Part shown: positions 28,877 through 38,190 of the stretch, piece after piece
Layout of the letters: every line of letters begins with the position of its first letter
How positions within the stretch are numbered: position 1 is the first letter of the stretch
Source of the DNA: AP-15 sp963775875
Lineage (GTDB): Bacteria > Pseudomonadota > Alphaproteobacteria > ATCC43930 > CGMCC-115725
Length of the DNA: 64,000 nucleotides
Direction: 5' to 3'
NCBI GenBank assembly: GCA_963775875.1
Contig: CAVZKP010000016.1
Coordinates: 298,666-362,665 of the forward strand
Notes under the pieces: model-generated
The model's database searches: none
What the model was told of the DNA's origin: nothing
Seen by the model: the letters and a program-made list of their open reading frames with translations, nothing else
Position numbers and translations under genes: made by a program

Positions 28877-30601
28877 TCATCCCGCCACCGCCTGGGACAC
28901 CGGCTGCGGCGCCAGATCGATGATCGTGTCGTGAAACCGCCGCAAGGTGCCGTGATGGCCGACGCTGACGATCGTCGGGTGCCAGGAGGCGTCGCGCAGC
29001 AGCCGATAGAGCGACATCTCCGCCGCTTCGTCGAGCGCCGAGGTAGCCTCGTCGAGAAACACGATCTGCGGGCGGGCAAGCAGCACCCGGGCGAAAGCGA
29101 GCCGCTGCTGCTCGCCGATCGACAGACGCTGCGCCCAGTTTGCGTCCTCGTCGAGGCGCTCGACCAGTTGCGGCAGCCCGACCGCGCGCAGCGCCTCGGC
29201 CAGGCTCTCCCGGGCCACGCCGGCGGCGGCGTGCGGATAGGCGAGCGCGTCGGCCAGGGTGCCGAGCGGCAGGTAGGGACGCTGCGGCAAAAACAAGGCG
29301 TTGCCATCGGCGACCCGGATCTGCCCACGCCCGAACGGCCACAGCCCGGCGAGAGCGCGCAGCAGGGTGCTCTTGCCGACGCCGGAAGGGCCGGTAATCA
29401 GCAGCGGCTTGGCTGGGCTCGCGCTCAGCGCCAGATCATGCCGCAGCGGCGATCCGTCGGGCAGGTCGAGATCGAGGGCTTCGACCTCGACACCGCCGCC
29501 GCCGCGGTCGATCGCGATCGGCTGGACCGCTCGGCGCTCCGCCGCGATCTCGTCCATCCGCGCGCGGAACCCCGAGAGCCGCTGCACCACCGCCTGATAC
29601 TGGGCGATATCGGTGTAGGAACTGATGATGAAGGACAGCGAGTCCTGCACCTGGCCAAAGGCCGAGGCGATCTGCATCAGGCCGCCGAGCTGGATCACCT
29701 TGTTGAAATAACGGGGCGCGGCGACGATGAACGGGAACACGATCGCCAGCTGGGAATAGCCGGTGGTGAGCCAGGTCAGCCTTTTGCGGCGTTTGATGAT
29801 CCCCCACCAATTGTCGATGATCCGCGCGAAGCGAGCCTGAAAGGTGGCCAGTTCGCGGCTTTCTCCACCATAGAAGGCGACATTTTCGGCATTCTCGCGC
29901 AGCCGGACCAGGCTGAAGCGGAAATCGGCCTCATAACGCTGCTGATCGAAGCTGAGCCGAACCAGCGGATAGCCGATCCAGCGGGTCAGAAAGGTGCCGC
30001 CGACGGCATAGATCAGCGCCGCAAAGACCATATAGCCGGGAATGCTGAAGCTCGCCCCGCCGCCGAGCGGGATGGTCAGGGCGCCGGACAGCACCCATAG
30101 GATCGACAGAAACGACACCAGGGTGACGAAGGAGCTGAGCAGGCCCAGCGACAGGCCGAGGCTCATCGTCGCGTAGCTGTCGAGATCGTCGGAGATGCGC
30201 TGATCGGGGTTGTCGGTGATCGTCTGGTTCAGCTGCATCCGGTAATATTGCTGATCTTCGAGCCAGCGGTGCAAAAAATGCTGGGTCAGCCAGCGCCGCC
30301 AGCGGATATGCAATATCTGCCGCAAATAAAGAGAATACACTGCGTCGACGATCAACGCAAAAGCAATAATTCCAAATATGCCAAATTGCCGCCAGAACTC
30401 GATCCAATTATATTGCTGAAGCGCGTTATAGAAGGCGTTGTTCCAAGTGTTGAGCCGGACATTGAGCCACACGGCGAACAGGTTGAGCGCGATCACGGAC
30501 AGCAGCAAGCCGATGGCCGACCATTTCTCTTCCGATTTCCAGTAAGGCCAGGCAAGGTCCCAGGCCTGCCGCAGGAATCCCCGCTCGGTTGCCGCCGCCA
30601 T
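28877..30601 (-). CDS. SbmA/BacA-like ABC transporter (membrane domain fused to ATPase)
   Basis: Inner-membrane protein of 574 residues. The N-terminal half (about 1-330) is an ABC_membrane_2 domain with several helices and the family segment NPDQRISDDLDSY. The C-terminal ATPase has Walker A GPSGVGKST, signature LSIGEQQRLAFARVLL and Walker B IVFLDEATSALDE. Relatives such as YddA and the peroxisomal ABCD proteins move peptides, long-chain fatty acids or cofactors; the cargo here is unknown. It precedes lysS. Confidence 0.92.
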   Translation of the reverse strand: MAAATERGFLRQAWDLAWPYWKSEEKWSAIGLLLSVIALNLFAVWLNVRLNTWNNAFYNALQQYNWIEFWRQFGIFGIIAFALIVDAVYSLYLRQILHIRWRRWLTQHFLHRWLEDQQYYRMQLNQTITDNPDQRISDDLDSYATMSLGLSLGLLSSFVTLVSFLSILWVLSGALTIPLGGGASFSIPGYMVFAALIYAVGGTFLTRWIGYPLVRLSFDQQRYEADFRFSLVRLRENAENVAFYGGESRELATFQARFARIIDNWWGIIKRRKRLTWLTTGYSQLAIVFPFIVAAPRYFNKVIQLGGLMQIASAFGQVQDSLSFIISSYTDIAQYQAVVQRLSGFRARMDEIAAERRAVQPIAIDRGGGGVEVEALDLDLPDGSPLRHDLALSASPAKPLLITGPSGVGKSTLLRALAGLWPFGRGQIRVADGNALFLPQRPYLPLGTLADALAYPHAAAGVARESLAEALRAVGLPQLVERLDEDANWAQRLSIGEQQRLAFARVLLARPQIVFLDEATSALDEAAEMSLYRLLRDASWHPTIVSVGHHGTLRRFHDTIIDLAPQPVSQAVAG

Positions 30602-30677
30602 CCATACCCTCCGTCGAACACGACCGCTCTATCTACACGATTTCTCTAACGATACGACTTAACATGCCTCGGCCGTG

Positions 30678-31157
30678 ATGCCCGCTCCCTCCGCCCGTCC
30701 GACGCCCCGCGCTGCCGATTCCGCCAACGCCGTGCTGCTGGCGCGCGGGGTCTGCCGGGCGCTCGACCAGCTCGGATATGCGAGCCTCCTGGAATTCCCG
30801 CTCGCCAACGGGCGTCGCGCCGACGTTATCGCCCTCGGCAAGACCGGCGAGTTGGTGATCGTCGAGATCAAAAGCTCGGTTGCCGATTTCCGCGCCGACC
30901 AGAAATGGCCGGGGTATCGCGATTTTTCCGATCGCCTCTACTTCGCCGTGGCAAGCGGGTTTCCGAGCGTGCTGATCCCCGAGGAATGTGGCCTGATGGT
31001 GGCGGATGCGTTTGGCGCCGCCGTGCTGCGCCCCGGCGTAGCGGTCCCGCTCAGCCCCGGCCGGCGGAGGGCGCTGACCTTGCGGTTTGCCCGGGTCGCG
31101 GCGGCACGGCTGCGCCGTTCGGTCGATCCCGAGGCCGGCCGCCTCGACGGTGTCTGA
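30678..31157 (+). CDS. mmcB: MmcB-family DNA repair protein
   Basis: Nuclease-fold protein of 159 residues. The central core RRADVIALGKTGELVIVEIKSS has the D...E-x-K arrangement of PD-(D/E)XK enzymes, followed by DFRADQKWPGYRDFSDRLYFAV, highly typical of alphaproteobacterial MmcB, which acts with the ImuB/DnaE2 mutagenesis system. ATG 30678 is preferred over a GTG one codon earlier. It is divergent from the SbmA-like gene and convergent with hldE. Confidence 0.88.
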   Translation: MPAPSARPTPRAADSANAVLLARGVCRALDQLGYASLLEFPLANGRRADVIALGKTGELVIVEIKSSVADFRADQKWPGYRDFSDRLYFAVASGFPSVLIPEECGLMVADAFGAAVLRPGVAVPLSPGRRRALTLRFARVAAARLRRSVDPEAGRLDGV

Positions 31158-31170
31158 TCCGGGATCCGGC

Positions 31171-32637
31171 TCAGGCCGAGCCGGCAAAGCGGGCGATCGT
31201 GGCGCTGGTGCTGTAGCCCGGCATCACCTCGGCGAGCAGAACCTCGCCGCCCGCAGCCTTGACGAAATCGGCCCCGACCACTTCGTCGAGACGGTAATCC
31301 GCCCCTTTGACCAGCAGCTGCGGATGCAGCGCCCGGATCAGCCCGAGCGGCGTGTCTTCGTCGAAGATCACGATCAGGTCGACCGCGGCCAGCGAGGCCA
31401 GCACCGCGGCCCGCGCGGTCTCGCTCTGCACCGGCCGGGTGGGCCCTTTGAGCCGCGCCGCCGAGGCGTCGCTGTTGAGACCGACGACGAGCCGGTCGCA
31501 GGCCGCCTTGGCCTGCCGCAACAGCCCGACATGGCCGGGATGCAGCAGATCGAAGCAGCCATTGGTGAAGCCGATCTTGAGTCCCTGGCGGCGCCAGCGC
31601 TCGACCTGATCGAGGGCGAGGGCCCGCGGCATCGCCTTGTCGGCGCTGTAAAGATCGTGGCCGTCGAGGCCGGCGGCCAGTTCGTTGGCATAGACGACCG
31701 CGGTCCCGACCTTGCCGACGACAATGCCGGCGGCGATGTTGGCGAGACGTGCGGCGTCGACCAGGCTCATGCCGGCCCCGATCCCCGCACCCGCCACCGC
31801 CATCACCGTGTCGCCGGCGCCGGAGACGTCGTAGACCTCGCGGATCTGGGCACGCTGGACATGCACCGCGCCATCGGCGTCGACCAGCACCATCCCCTCC
31901 TGGCCGAGCGAGGCCAGCACGGCGCCAACCCCGCAGCGCTCGATCAGCGCGCGGGCAGCGGCAGCGACTTCGCTTTCCGTCGCCACCGGCAGGCCGGTGG
32001 CGTGGGCCAGCTCCCGCCGGTTCGGCTTCAACAGGTCGGCACCGCGATAGCGAATATGATCGCCGCCCTTCGGATCGACGATGACAAGCGCTCCGGCCTC
32101 GCGCGCGGCGCGGATGATTTCGAGCGCTACCCCCTCGGTCAGCACCCCTTTGGCGTAATCCGAGACGATCACCACCGAATGCGTGGTCACCAGCTCGCGG
32201 GCCAGACGCAACAGGTCTTCGCGGATGTAGGGGTCGAGCGGCACCGCGCTCTCGCGGTCGGCCCGCAGCAATTGCTGGTTGGCGGCGACATAGCGGGTCT
32301 TGACCGTGGTGGTGCGCTGCGGCTGCACCAAAACATGAACCTCGGCGCCGTCCTGCGCCTCCAGCAGCCGGACGATCTCGCGTCCGGCATCATCGTCGCC
32401 GATGACCGAGACAAAGGAAGCCGAGGCTCCCAAGGCCGCGAGGTTGCGCAACACGTTTCCGGCGCCGCCCAAGGTCTTCAATTCGCGCTCAATGCACAAA
32501 ACCGGGATCGGCGCCTCGGGCGACACCCGCTCGACTTGGCCGTAGACATAATGGTCGAGCATCGCGTCGCCGATACACAGCACGCGGGCCGATCGCAGGC
32601 GCTCGATGTACGGCAGGAGGTCGCTATTGTCGGCCAT
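31171..32637 (-). CDS. hldE: Bifunctional heptose-7-phosphate kinase/heptose-1-phosphate adenylyltransferase
   Basis: Makes ADP-heptose precursors for lipopolysaccharide. From ATG 32637 it has 488 residues. The PfkB-type kinase (about 10-320) has LGGAGNVLRNLAALGA and YDVSGAGDTVMAV; the nucleotidyltransferase (about 345-480) has FTNGCFDLLHPGHVGLL and LVKGADYRLDEVVGAD. Both activities appear complete. A longer in-frame start 32 codons upstream exists but does not look like HldE. It is 92 bases downstream of the smr gene. Confidence 0.95.
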   Translation of the reverse strand: MADNSDLLPYIERLRSARVLCIGDAMLDHYVYGQVERVSPEAPIPVLCIERELKTLGGAGNVLRNLAALGASASFVSVIGDDDAGREIVRLLEAQDGAEVHVLVQPQRTTTVKTRYVAANQQLLRADRESAVPLDPYIREDLLRLARELVTTHSVVIVSDYAKGVLTEGVALEIIRAAREAGALVIVDPKGGDHIRYRGADLLKPNRRELAHATGLPVATESEVAAAARALIERCGVGAVLASLGQEGMVLVDADGAVHVQRAQIREVYDVSGAGDTVMAVAGAGIGAGMSLVDAARLANIAAGIVVGKVGTAVVYANELAAGLDGHDLYSADKAMPRALALDQVERWRRQGLKIGFTNGCFDLLHPGHVGLLRQAKAACDRLVVGLNSDASAARLKGPTRPVQSETARAAVLASLAAVDLIVIFDEDTPLGLIRALHPQLLVKGADYRLDEVVGADFVKAAGGEVLLAEVMPGYSTSATIARFAGSA

Positions 32638-32729
32638 CGCCAATTCGTCGATCACGGAGTGTCTGTCTTTCTTTTGGCGGGAGCGGCGTTCGAATGCAAG
32701 AATAACGGGTGCGTGCAATTCGGGGGCGG

Positions 32730-33242
32730 TCACCGCTGGCGGCGCAACAGCAGATAGAGCGCGCCGGCCCCGCCGTGGCGCGGCTGGGCCGCCGCGACGG
32801 CAAGGATCCGCCGGCGCAATCCGCTCTCTTCGAGCCAGCGCGGCACCGCGCTCTTGAGCACGCCCGGGCCGTCCGGGCCGAGCCCACGCCCGGTGATGAC
32901 CAGCACGCAGCGTCGGCCCGCCTGATACGAAGCCCAGATGAAGTCGGCAAGTTCCCGATGCGCTTCGGCCTGGGTCAGGCCGTGGAGATCGAGGCGGGCC
33001 TCGATCGGATGGCGCCCGCGCTTCAGCCGCTCGGCATTGGCCCGGTCGATCCCGGCAAATTGTTCGAGCGGCTGCCGGACCCGCTCGGATGCCGGATCGA
33101 GCTCAGGCCCGGCGGGGTCGGATTGCAGCGGCGGCGCGGCCGGTCCGCGACGCCCAGGCAGCGGGGTCACGTCACGCATGGCCTCGGACCACAAAGCCCG
33201 ATCCTGCCCTGCTGGCGCCGTCTCACCCCTGACCCTGGACAT
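32730..33242 (-). CDS. Smr-domain protein
   Basis: Protein of 170 residues with a disordered, proline- and arginine-rich N-terminal half and a C-terminal Smr (MutS2-like) domain: ARLDLHGLTQAEAHRELADFI, then VITGRGLGPDGPGVLKSAVPRWL. Smr domains have nicking or RNA endonuclease activity in some proteins; the role here is not known. ATG 33242 overlaps the end of lutC by 20 bases, so it may be translated with the lut genes. Confidence 0.9.
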   Translation of the reverse strand: MSRVRGETAPAGQDRALWSEAMRDVTPLPGRRGPAAPPLQSDPAGPELDPASERVRQPLEQFAGIDRANAERLKRGRHPIEARLDLHGLTQAEAHRELADFIWASYQAGRRCVLVITGRGLGPDGPGVLKSAVPRWLEESGLRRRILAVAAAQPRHGGAGALYLLLRRQR

Positions 33243-33948
33243 CCTTCGCTTCCTGCTGATGGTCCACGACGACGATATGAAGCCGGCGTGGCCCGTGCGC
33301 ACCCAAGACGATGCGCTGCTCGATATCGCCGGTGCGGGATGGCCCGGTGATGAAATTCACTACCCGGGGCAGTCCTTGGGCGCGCGCGCCGGGGGCGCTG
33401 GCGGCGCGCAGCCGATCCCAACCATCCTCGTAGGTGCCTACCACCTGATCGCGCCGGACCACGGCGATATGGGTATCGGGCAAGAAATTCAAAGTGGTCG
33501 GGGTCTGTGCTCCGGCCACCAACATCAGGGTGCCGGTCTCGGCCACCGCGGCAAAGCACGGGGTCAGGCTGACCAGATCGTCGGGCTCGGCCCGGCCGCG
33601 GCGGATGCGCAGCAGCGGCCTTGTCTCCCATGGCATCTCGTCGAGGCCCGGATCGGGGGCCATGACCAGTTCGGCCGGCAGGTTTTCGGCGGCGAGATAG
33701 CGCGCCACCGCTTCCGGCACCTCGGCCGGCGAGGCGACCCGCGTTACGGTCGCCTGCACCTCCTCGGCCATAGCGACAAAGAGGTCGATCTGAGCTGAAT
33801 GGTCGAGCGCCGCCGCGCGCGCCGGAACGAGGTTGCGGCGATGGGCCGCAACCCGCGCATGCAGCTCGGCCTCGGCCGGCGGCTCGAGCCGCCCTCGCTG
33901 CAGCGAGCGGCGGATACCGGACAGGATATCGTCGCGCGCCGTGCTCAC
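33223..33948 (-). CDS. lutC: Lactate utilization protein LutC
   Basis: LUD-domain protein of 241 residues, third subunit of the LutABC L-lactate oxidation complex. It begins with the family-typical STARDDILSGIRRSL and has PCFAAVAETGTLMLV and HIAVVRRDQVVGTYEDGWDRL. GTG 33948 overlaps the lutB stop (GTGA). It contains no Fe-S motif, as expected. Confidence 0.93.
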   Translation of the reverse strand: MSTARDDILSGIRRSLQRGRLEPPAEAELHARVAAHRRNLVPARAAALDHSAQIDLFVAMAEEVQATVTRVASPAEVPEAVARYLAAENLPAELVMAPDPGLDEMPWETRPLLRIRRGRAEPDDLVSLTPCFAAVAETGTLMLVAGAQTPTTLNFLPDTHIAVVRRDQVVGTYEDGWDRLRAASAPGARAQGLPRVVNFITGPSRTGDIEQRIVLGAHGPRRLHIVVVDHQQEAKDVQGQG

Positions 33949-35378
33949 CGCTCTGCTCCGCGCTTCGCGCGCTCGGCCCACAGGCGGTGAAAGCTGCGCC
34001 CTTCCGGCGCCGGCAAGTCGCGCGCGATTGTCCAGCCGCCGGCCAAGGGCAGGCTGCGGAACCGGCCGCGGCGTCCGCCGGCCCAGCCGAGCGCTCGGCT
34101 CGCGACCTCGGTCACTGCGTGATAGAGCGCCGGCCGAAGCGCCAACCAGGACCACAGCGAGAGCCCGGCTCGCCACACCGGCGGCGTCAGCTTTTTCGCA
34201 TATTCGCGCTCGCGCCAATGGCGCAGCATCTTCGGCAGCGGGATCTTGACCGGGCACACGCTCTCGCAGCGCCCGCACAGGGTCGAGGCATTGGGCAGCG
34301 GCGCCGCCGCCTCGATGCCGATCAGGTTCGGGGTCAACACCGCCCCCATCGGTCCCGGATAGACCCAGCCATAGGCGTGGCCGCCGACCGCGGCGTAGAC
34401 CGGGCAGTGGTTCAGGCAGGCGGCACAGCGGATGCAGCGCAGCATGTCGCGGAACTCGCCGCCGAGCATCGCGCTGCGGCCATTGTCGAGCAGCACGACA
34501 TGGTAGGCCTGCGGCCCATCCAGATCCCCCGGCCGGCGCGGGCCGGTCGAGACCGTCGTATAGGACGAGAATTCCTGTCCGGTGGCCGAACGCGCCAACA
34601 GGCGCAGCAGGCTCGCCGCGTCCTCGAAGGTCGGCACCAGCTTTTCGAGGCTTGCCACGACGATATGAACCCGCGGCAGGGTCTGGGTCAGATCGCCGTT
34701 GCCCTCATTGGTGACGATGATGCTGGAGCCGCTCTCGGCGACCAGGAAATTGGCGCCGGTGATGCCGACATCGGCGGCGAGAAACCGGGGCCGCAGCAAG
34801 GCGCGCGCCTCGTCGCACAATTGGCGCGGCTCGGCCAATGGCCGGTTCGGATCGAGCGCCCGGTGCGCGGCGCGAAAAGTGGCGGCGACCTGCTCCTTTA
34901 CCAGGTGCATCGCCGGCGCGATCAGGTGGCTCGGCGGTTCGTGGCGCAGCTGGATGATGTATTCGCCGAGATCGGTCTCGACCGGGGTGATGCCATTCCG
35001 TTCGAGGAATTCATTGAGCCCGATTTCCTCGGCGATCATCGATTTGCCCTTGGTCACGATTCTGGCATCGGCCGCCCGGCAGATCTTCAGCACCGCGGCG
35101 CAGGCCTCTTCGGGGGTGCGCGCCCAATGCACTTCGCCGCCGGCCGCGACGACGTTCTGTTCGTAGAGCTCGAGATAGAAATCCAGATGGGCGAGGGTGT
35201 GTTCCTTGATCGCCCGGCCAATGTCGCGCAGGGCCTCGAATTCGGGAAGCCGGGCCACGGCCTGGCGACGGCGCAGCGGAAACCCGCTCTGCACCATTAT
35301 GCCAAGCGCCCGCTGCAAATTCTGGTCGGCGAGGCCGAGGCGGGCGTTCGCCCCGAAATTGCGGCTGGTGGCGAGCAT
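33945..35378 (-). CDS. lutB: Iron-sulfur protein LutB
   Basis: Core subunit of 477 residues of the LutABC lactate dehydrogenase complex. A LUD domain (about 60-300, RIVTKGKSMIAEEIGLNEFL, ADVGITGANFLVAESGS) is followed by two [4Fe-4S] motifs, CIRCAACLNHCPVY and CGRCESVCPVKIPL. ATG 35378 is 5 bases after the lutA stop. The C-terminus is cytosolic in relatives. The order lutA-lutB-lutC matches the usual operon. Confidence 0.95.
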   Translation of the reverse strand: MLATSRNFGANARLGLADQNLQRALGIMVQSGFPLRRRQAVARLPEFEALRDIGRAIKEHTLAHLDFYLELYEQNVVAAGGEVHWARTPEEACAAVLKICRAADARIVTKGKSMIAEEIGLNEFLERNGITPVETDLGEYIIQLRHEPPSHLIAPAMHLVKEQVAATFRAAHRALDPNRPLAEPRQLCDEARALLRPRFLAADVGITGANFLVAESGSSIIVTNEGNGDLTQTLPRVHIVVASLEKLVPTFEDAASLLRLLARSATGQEFSSYTTVSTGPRRPGDLDGPQAYHVVLLDNGRSAMLGGEFRDMLRCIRCAACLNHCPVYAAVGGHAYGWVYPGPMGAVLTPNLIGIEAAAPLPNASTLCGRCESVCPVKIPLPKMLRHWREREYAKKLTPPVWRAGLSLWSWLALRPALYHAVTEVASRALGWAGGRRGRFRSLPLAGGWTIARDLPAPEGRSFHRLWAERAKRGAER

Positions 35379-35383
35379 CGGCG

Positions 35384-36151
35384 CTAGCGCGGCATGCCGA
35401 TCGGCGGGACGTCTTCGGTCATGCCGGCAAGAATTTCGGCAACATGGCGGACTTCGATCCGTTCGCCGCGCCGAGACAGTTTGCCCGCTATGTTCAACAG
35501 GCAGCCAAGATCGCCGGCAAGGACCGTCTCGGCGCCGGTGGCGACGATGTCCGCCGCCTTGTCGTCGACCATCTTGTCCGAGATGTCGGGGTATTTGACG
35601 CAGAAGGTCCCGCCAAAGCCGCAGCACACCTCCGCATCGGACAATTCGCACAGCCGCAGCCCCTCGACCGAGGCGAGCAGCCGGCGCGGCTGATCCCGGA
35701 CTCCCAATTCGCGCAGCCCCGAGCAGGCGTCGTGATACGTGGCCGCGCCTTTCCATCGGGCCGCGACCTCTTTCATGCCGCGGACATCGACCAGGAACGA
35801 GACCAATTCCCAGCTCCGCGCGGCCAATTCCTGCGCCCGCCGCAGGTTGACCGGATCGTCGGCGAACAGCTCCGGGTAATGCTGGCGGATCATGCCGGCG
35901 CAGGATCCAGACGGGGCGACGACATAATCGTAGCCGGCGAAGGCAGCGATGACCCGCAAGGCGATCGCCTTGGCATCGGCGCGGTCGCCCGAATTATAGG
36001 CCGGTTGACCGCAGCAGGTCTGCGCCGACGGCACCTCGACCATGCAGCCGGCCTGCTCCAGCAATTTGACCGCGGCGAATCCCACGGTCGGCCGGAACAG
36101 ATCGACCAGGCAGGTCACGAACAGCGCCACCCGCGCCGGCTTCTCGGCCAT
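35384..36151 (-). CDS. lutA: (Fe-S)-binding protein LutA
   Basis: Protein of 255 residues with two cysteine-rich (CCG) domains, the first around QTCCGQPAYNSGD and the second around VCCGFGGTFCVKYPDIS, as in LutA and the GlcF/HdrB group. It is the first gene of the leftward lutABC-smr unit, probably preceded by a promoter in the 104-base gap after mltA. Confidence 0.93.
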   Translation of the reverse strand: MAEKPARVALFVTCLVDLFRPTVGFAAVKLLEQAGCMVEVPSAQTCCGQPAYNSGDRADAKAIALRVIAAFAGYDYVVAPSGSCAGMIRQHYPELFADDPVNLRRAQELAARSWELVSFLVDVRGMKEVAARWKGAATYHDACSGLRELGVRDQPRRLLASVEGLRLCELSDAEVCCGFGGTFCVKYPDISDKMVDDKAADIVATGAETVLAGDLGCLLNIAGKLSRRGERIEVRHVAEILAGMTEDVPPIGMPR

Positions 36152-36255
36152 CCCCGGCCACTCCCCAATTCAAACAAGTGCCGGAAATTAGGGGTTGCGC
36201 CGGCCGCAATTCAATCGACGATGTCTTGCCCAAGGGCGAAGTCGCTCCTCATCGG

Positions 36256-37476
36256 TCAGCGGCGGGCTGCTTCGGCGGTGAGGCGATCGGCGAGCGGGCG
36301 GGGCAGCAGCAGGAAGTAGCGTCCGCGGGCGTCCATTTCTCCGGCCCGATCGCCGGCCGCATTGCCGGAGCCCCAGTAGAGGTCGCCGCGCACCGGGCCT
36401 TTGATCGCGCCGCCGGTATCCTGGGCAATCAGCAGGCGGCGCAGATGCTGGCTCGGCAGGTATTGCTCCTCGGCGTCGAGCCAGATCGGGGCGCCGAGCG
36501 GGATGTAGGCGCGGTCGACGGCGAGGCTGCGCTCGGGCGTCAGAACCACCCTTTCCGCTCCGATCGGGCCGTCGCCCTTGATCTCGCGGAAGAACACATA
36601 GGATGGGTCGTCGCGACGCAGCACCGCCCCGGCCTTCGGATGGTCGCGCATCCATGCCCGGATCGAGGCCATCGTCAGCTTGTCGCGGGGGATCTGCCCG
36701 CGTTCGATCAATAGCCGACCGACCGGAACATAGGGCAGCCCGTTCTGGCCGTCATAACCGAGCCGGATGGTTCGACCGTCGTCCAGCCGCACCCGGCCCG
36801 ATCCCTGGATCTGCAAAAAGAACGCGTCGATCGGATCGTCGACCCACACCAGAGCCAGACCGCGGCCGGCAAGCGCACCGTCTTCGATCTGGGCGCGGCT
36901 ATACCGCGGTCCGCTGCCGAGATCGGGCGGACGTCGGTAGATCGGCGTCTGGTAGCGACCATGCCGATGCAGCGAGCCGTTCAGCCCGATCTCGAAGTAA
37001 CCGGTGAACAGGCCCGCGGTTGCGCCGTAATCGGCAACCGCCATCAGGGTAAAGCCGGTTTCAAAAACCCGGCGCGCCGCCGCTTTGTCGCCGGCCGGGG
37101 CCGCTGCGGCCTCCCGGCACACCGCCCGCCAGTCGCCGACCCGCCCAAAATCGATGCCGCTGTCGATCGGGCCGAACGGCGCGGCATCGGGTTCGGTCGA
37201 AAACCGGGCACAGGATCTGACAAAAGCCGGCAACACCGCCGCGAAATCGTCCTCCGCCCAGCCCGCCAGCCGATCGAAGCCGACGGGCGTCAAGGTCAAC
37301 CGGAGCGGGCCCGCATCACGTGCGAGGGCGATCGCCAACACGGTAAGCGCGGCGCCGATTGCGGCGCGACGCAGTCGCCGGCGCGCTGCGCTATTCGCTG
37401 CTGGTGGCGACGAGGACCCAATTCGGATCGGTGGATCGGGTGTCTCGGGCAAAGGTCCAGTAATCGGTCTTTTCAA
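36256..37476 (-). CDS. mltA: Membrane-bound lytic murein transglycosylase A
   Basis: Cleaves peptidoglycan glycan chains in the periplasm. Of 406 residues, it has the MltA domain (TGYFEIGLNGSLHRHGRYQTP, FFLQIQGSGRVRLDDG, SYVFFREIKGDGPIGAE) and the C-terminal 3D domain with catalytic-type aspartates (LLIAQDTGGAIKGPVRGDLYWG). A hydrophobic stretch near residues 38-53 may be the export signal. ATG 37476 overlaps tim44 by 86 bases; GTG 37341 would avoid overlap but cut the signal. Confidence 0.92.
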   Translation of the reverse strand: MKRPITGPLPETPDPPIRIGSSSPPAANSAARRRLRRAAIGAALTVLAIALARDAGPLRLTLTPVGFDRLAGWAEDDFAAVLPAFVRSCARFSTEPDAAPFGPIDSGIDFGRVGDWRAVCREAAAAPAGDKAAARRVFETGFTLMAVADYGATAGLFTGYFEIGLNGSLHRHGRYQTPIYRRPPDLGSGPRYSRAQIEDGALAGRGLALVWVDDPIDAFFLQIQGSGRVRLDDGRTIRLGYDGQNGLPYVPVGRLLIERGQIPRDKLTMASIRAWMRDHPKAGAVLRRDDPSYVFFREIKGDGPIGAERVVLTPERSLAVDRAYIPLGAPIWLDAEEQYLPSQHLRRLLIAQDTGGAIKGPVRGDLYWGSGNAAGDRAGEMDARGRYFLLLPRPLADRLTAEAARR

Positions 37477-38077
37477 CCGGATGGTCGGGATCGCCGTCGA
37501 CGATGCTGCCGTCCATCGCGCGCGTCACATTGATCTGCCGCGAGACCAGCTTGACCGTCACCTGGGCGGTTCGTCCCGACAGATCGGCATTGACGATCTC
37601 GACATCCTCGAGGCGCAGATCGCGAGTCTCGAAGGTCTCCTTGGCGGCAACACGCTCGTCGATCGTCGCGGCGAAGGGCCGGTAGACCTCGTCGCTCAAC
37701 AACGGGCGCAACCCGGCCTTGTCGCCCTTGGCAAAGGCGGAGACGATCATTTCAAAAGCGCCGCGCGCGCCTTGGATAAAGTTTGACGGATCGAAACCCT
37801 GATCGGCGCGGCGGATCCGGTTCAACCCTTCGGCCACCGTATCGGCCGCCTCAGCGGGTTTGCCGGCGAGTTTTGGAATCGCCACGACCTTGTCCGGGTC
37901 CGCCGGGGTCGCTACCTGTTCGGGACCGGGTTTGTCGGCGATCGGCGTCCGCCGCACAAACAGTTCGCGCCGCCGCTCATTCCCGGTGCGCCGGCCGAGA
38001 ACGCTGCGCAGCCGCAGGATCAGGAAGGCGGCAATCATCGCAAACAGGATGATGTCGAAATATTGAAAACCGCCCAT
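37391..38077 (-). CDS. Tim44/TimA-family membrane protein
   Basis: Protein of 228 residues with one N-terminal membrane helix (IILFAMIAAFLILRL, about 9-23), a variable linker, and a C-terminal Tim44-like domain (about 95-225, DPSNFIQGARGAFEMIVSAFAKGD to EKTDYWTFARD). In alphaproteobacteria this gene usually sits beside mltA and secB, as here. Role possibly in membrane protein assembly. Divergent from fxsA. Confidence 0.9.
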   Translation of the reverse strand: MGGFQYFDIILFAMIAAFLILRLRSVLGRRTGNERRRELFVRRTPIADKPGPEQVATPADPDKVVAIPKLAGKPAEAADTVAEGLNRIRRADQGFDPSNFIQGARGAFEMIVSAFAKGDKAGLRPLLSDEVYRPFAATIDERVAAKETFETRDLRLEDVEIVNADLSGRTAQVTVKLVSRQINVTRAMDGSIVDGDPDHPVEKTDYWTFARDTRSTDPNWVLVATSSE

Positions 38078-38108
38078 CGAGTCGCGCGCTCCGCCACCCT
38101 CCCGCCGG

Positions 38109-38130
38109 GGCCGGGAACTAGCCCTGGCAT
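38109..38130. repeat. Degenerate REP-like hairpin
   Basis: On the minus strand ATGCCAGGGC-TAG-TTCCCGGCC resembles one arm of the palindromic repeat found inside mnmE (54004-54093), with a few mismatches. It lies in the tim44-fxsA intergenic region. It may be a decayed copy. Confidence 0.35.
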
Positions 38131-38190
38131 GCTCCTTGGTTCAGATGGGGGGCTGGCATTGCCGCGACAAGCACGCCGGACACGCCAGCC

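Noticed and set aside
27379..29328. LysS with a 159-residue N-terminal extension
   Set aside because: The extension is a shifted reading of the upstream ABC ATPase gene; ATG 28851 gives a normal LysS.
31087..32757. Long plus-strand frame opposite hldE
   Set aside because: hldE on the other strand is unambiguous; the shadow has no domain.
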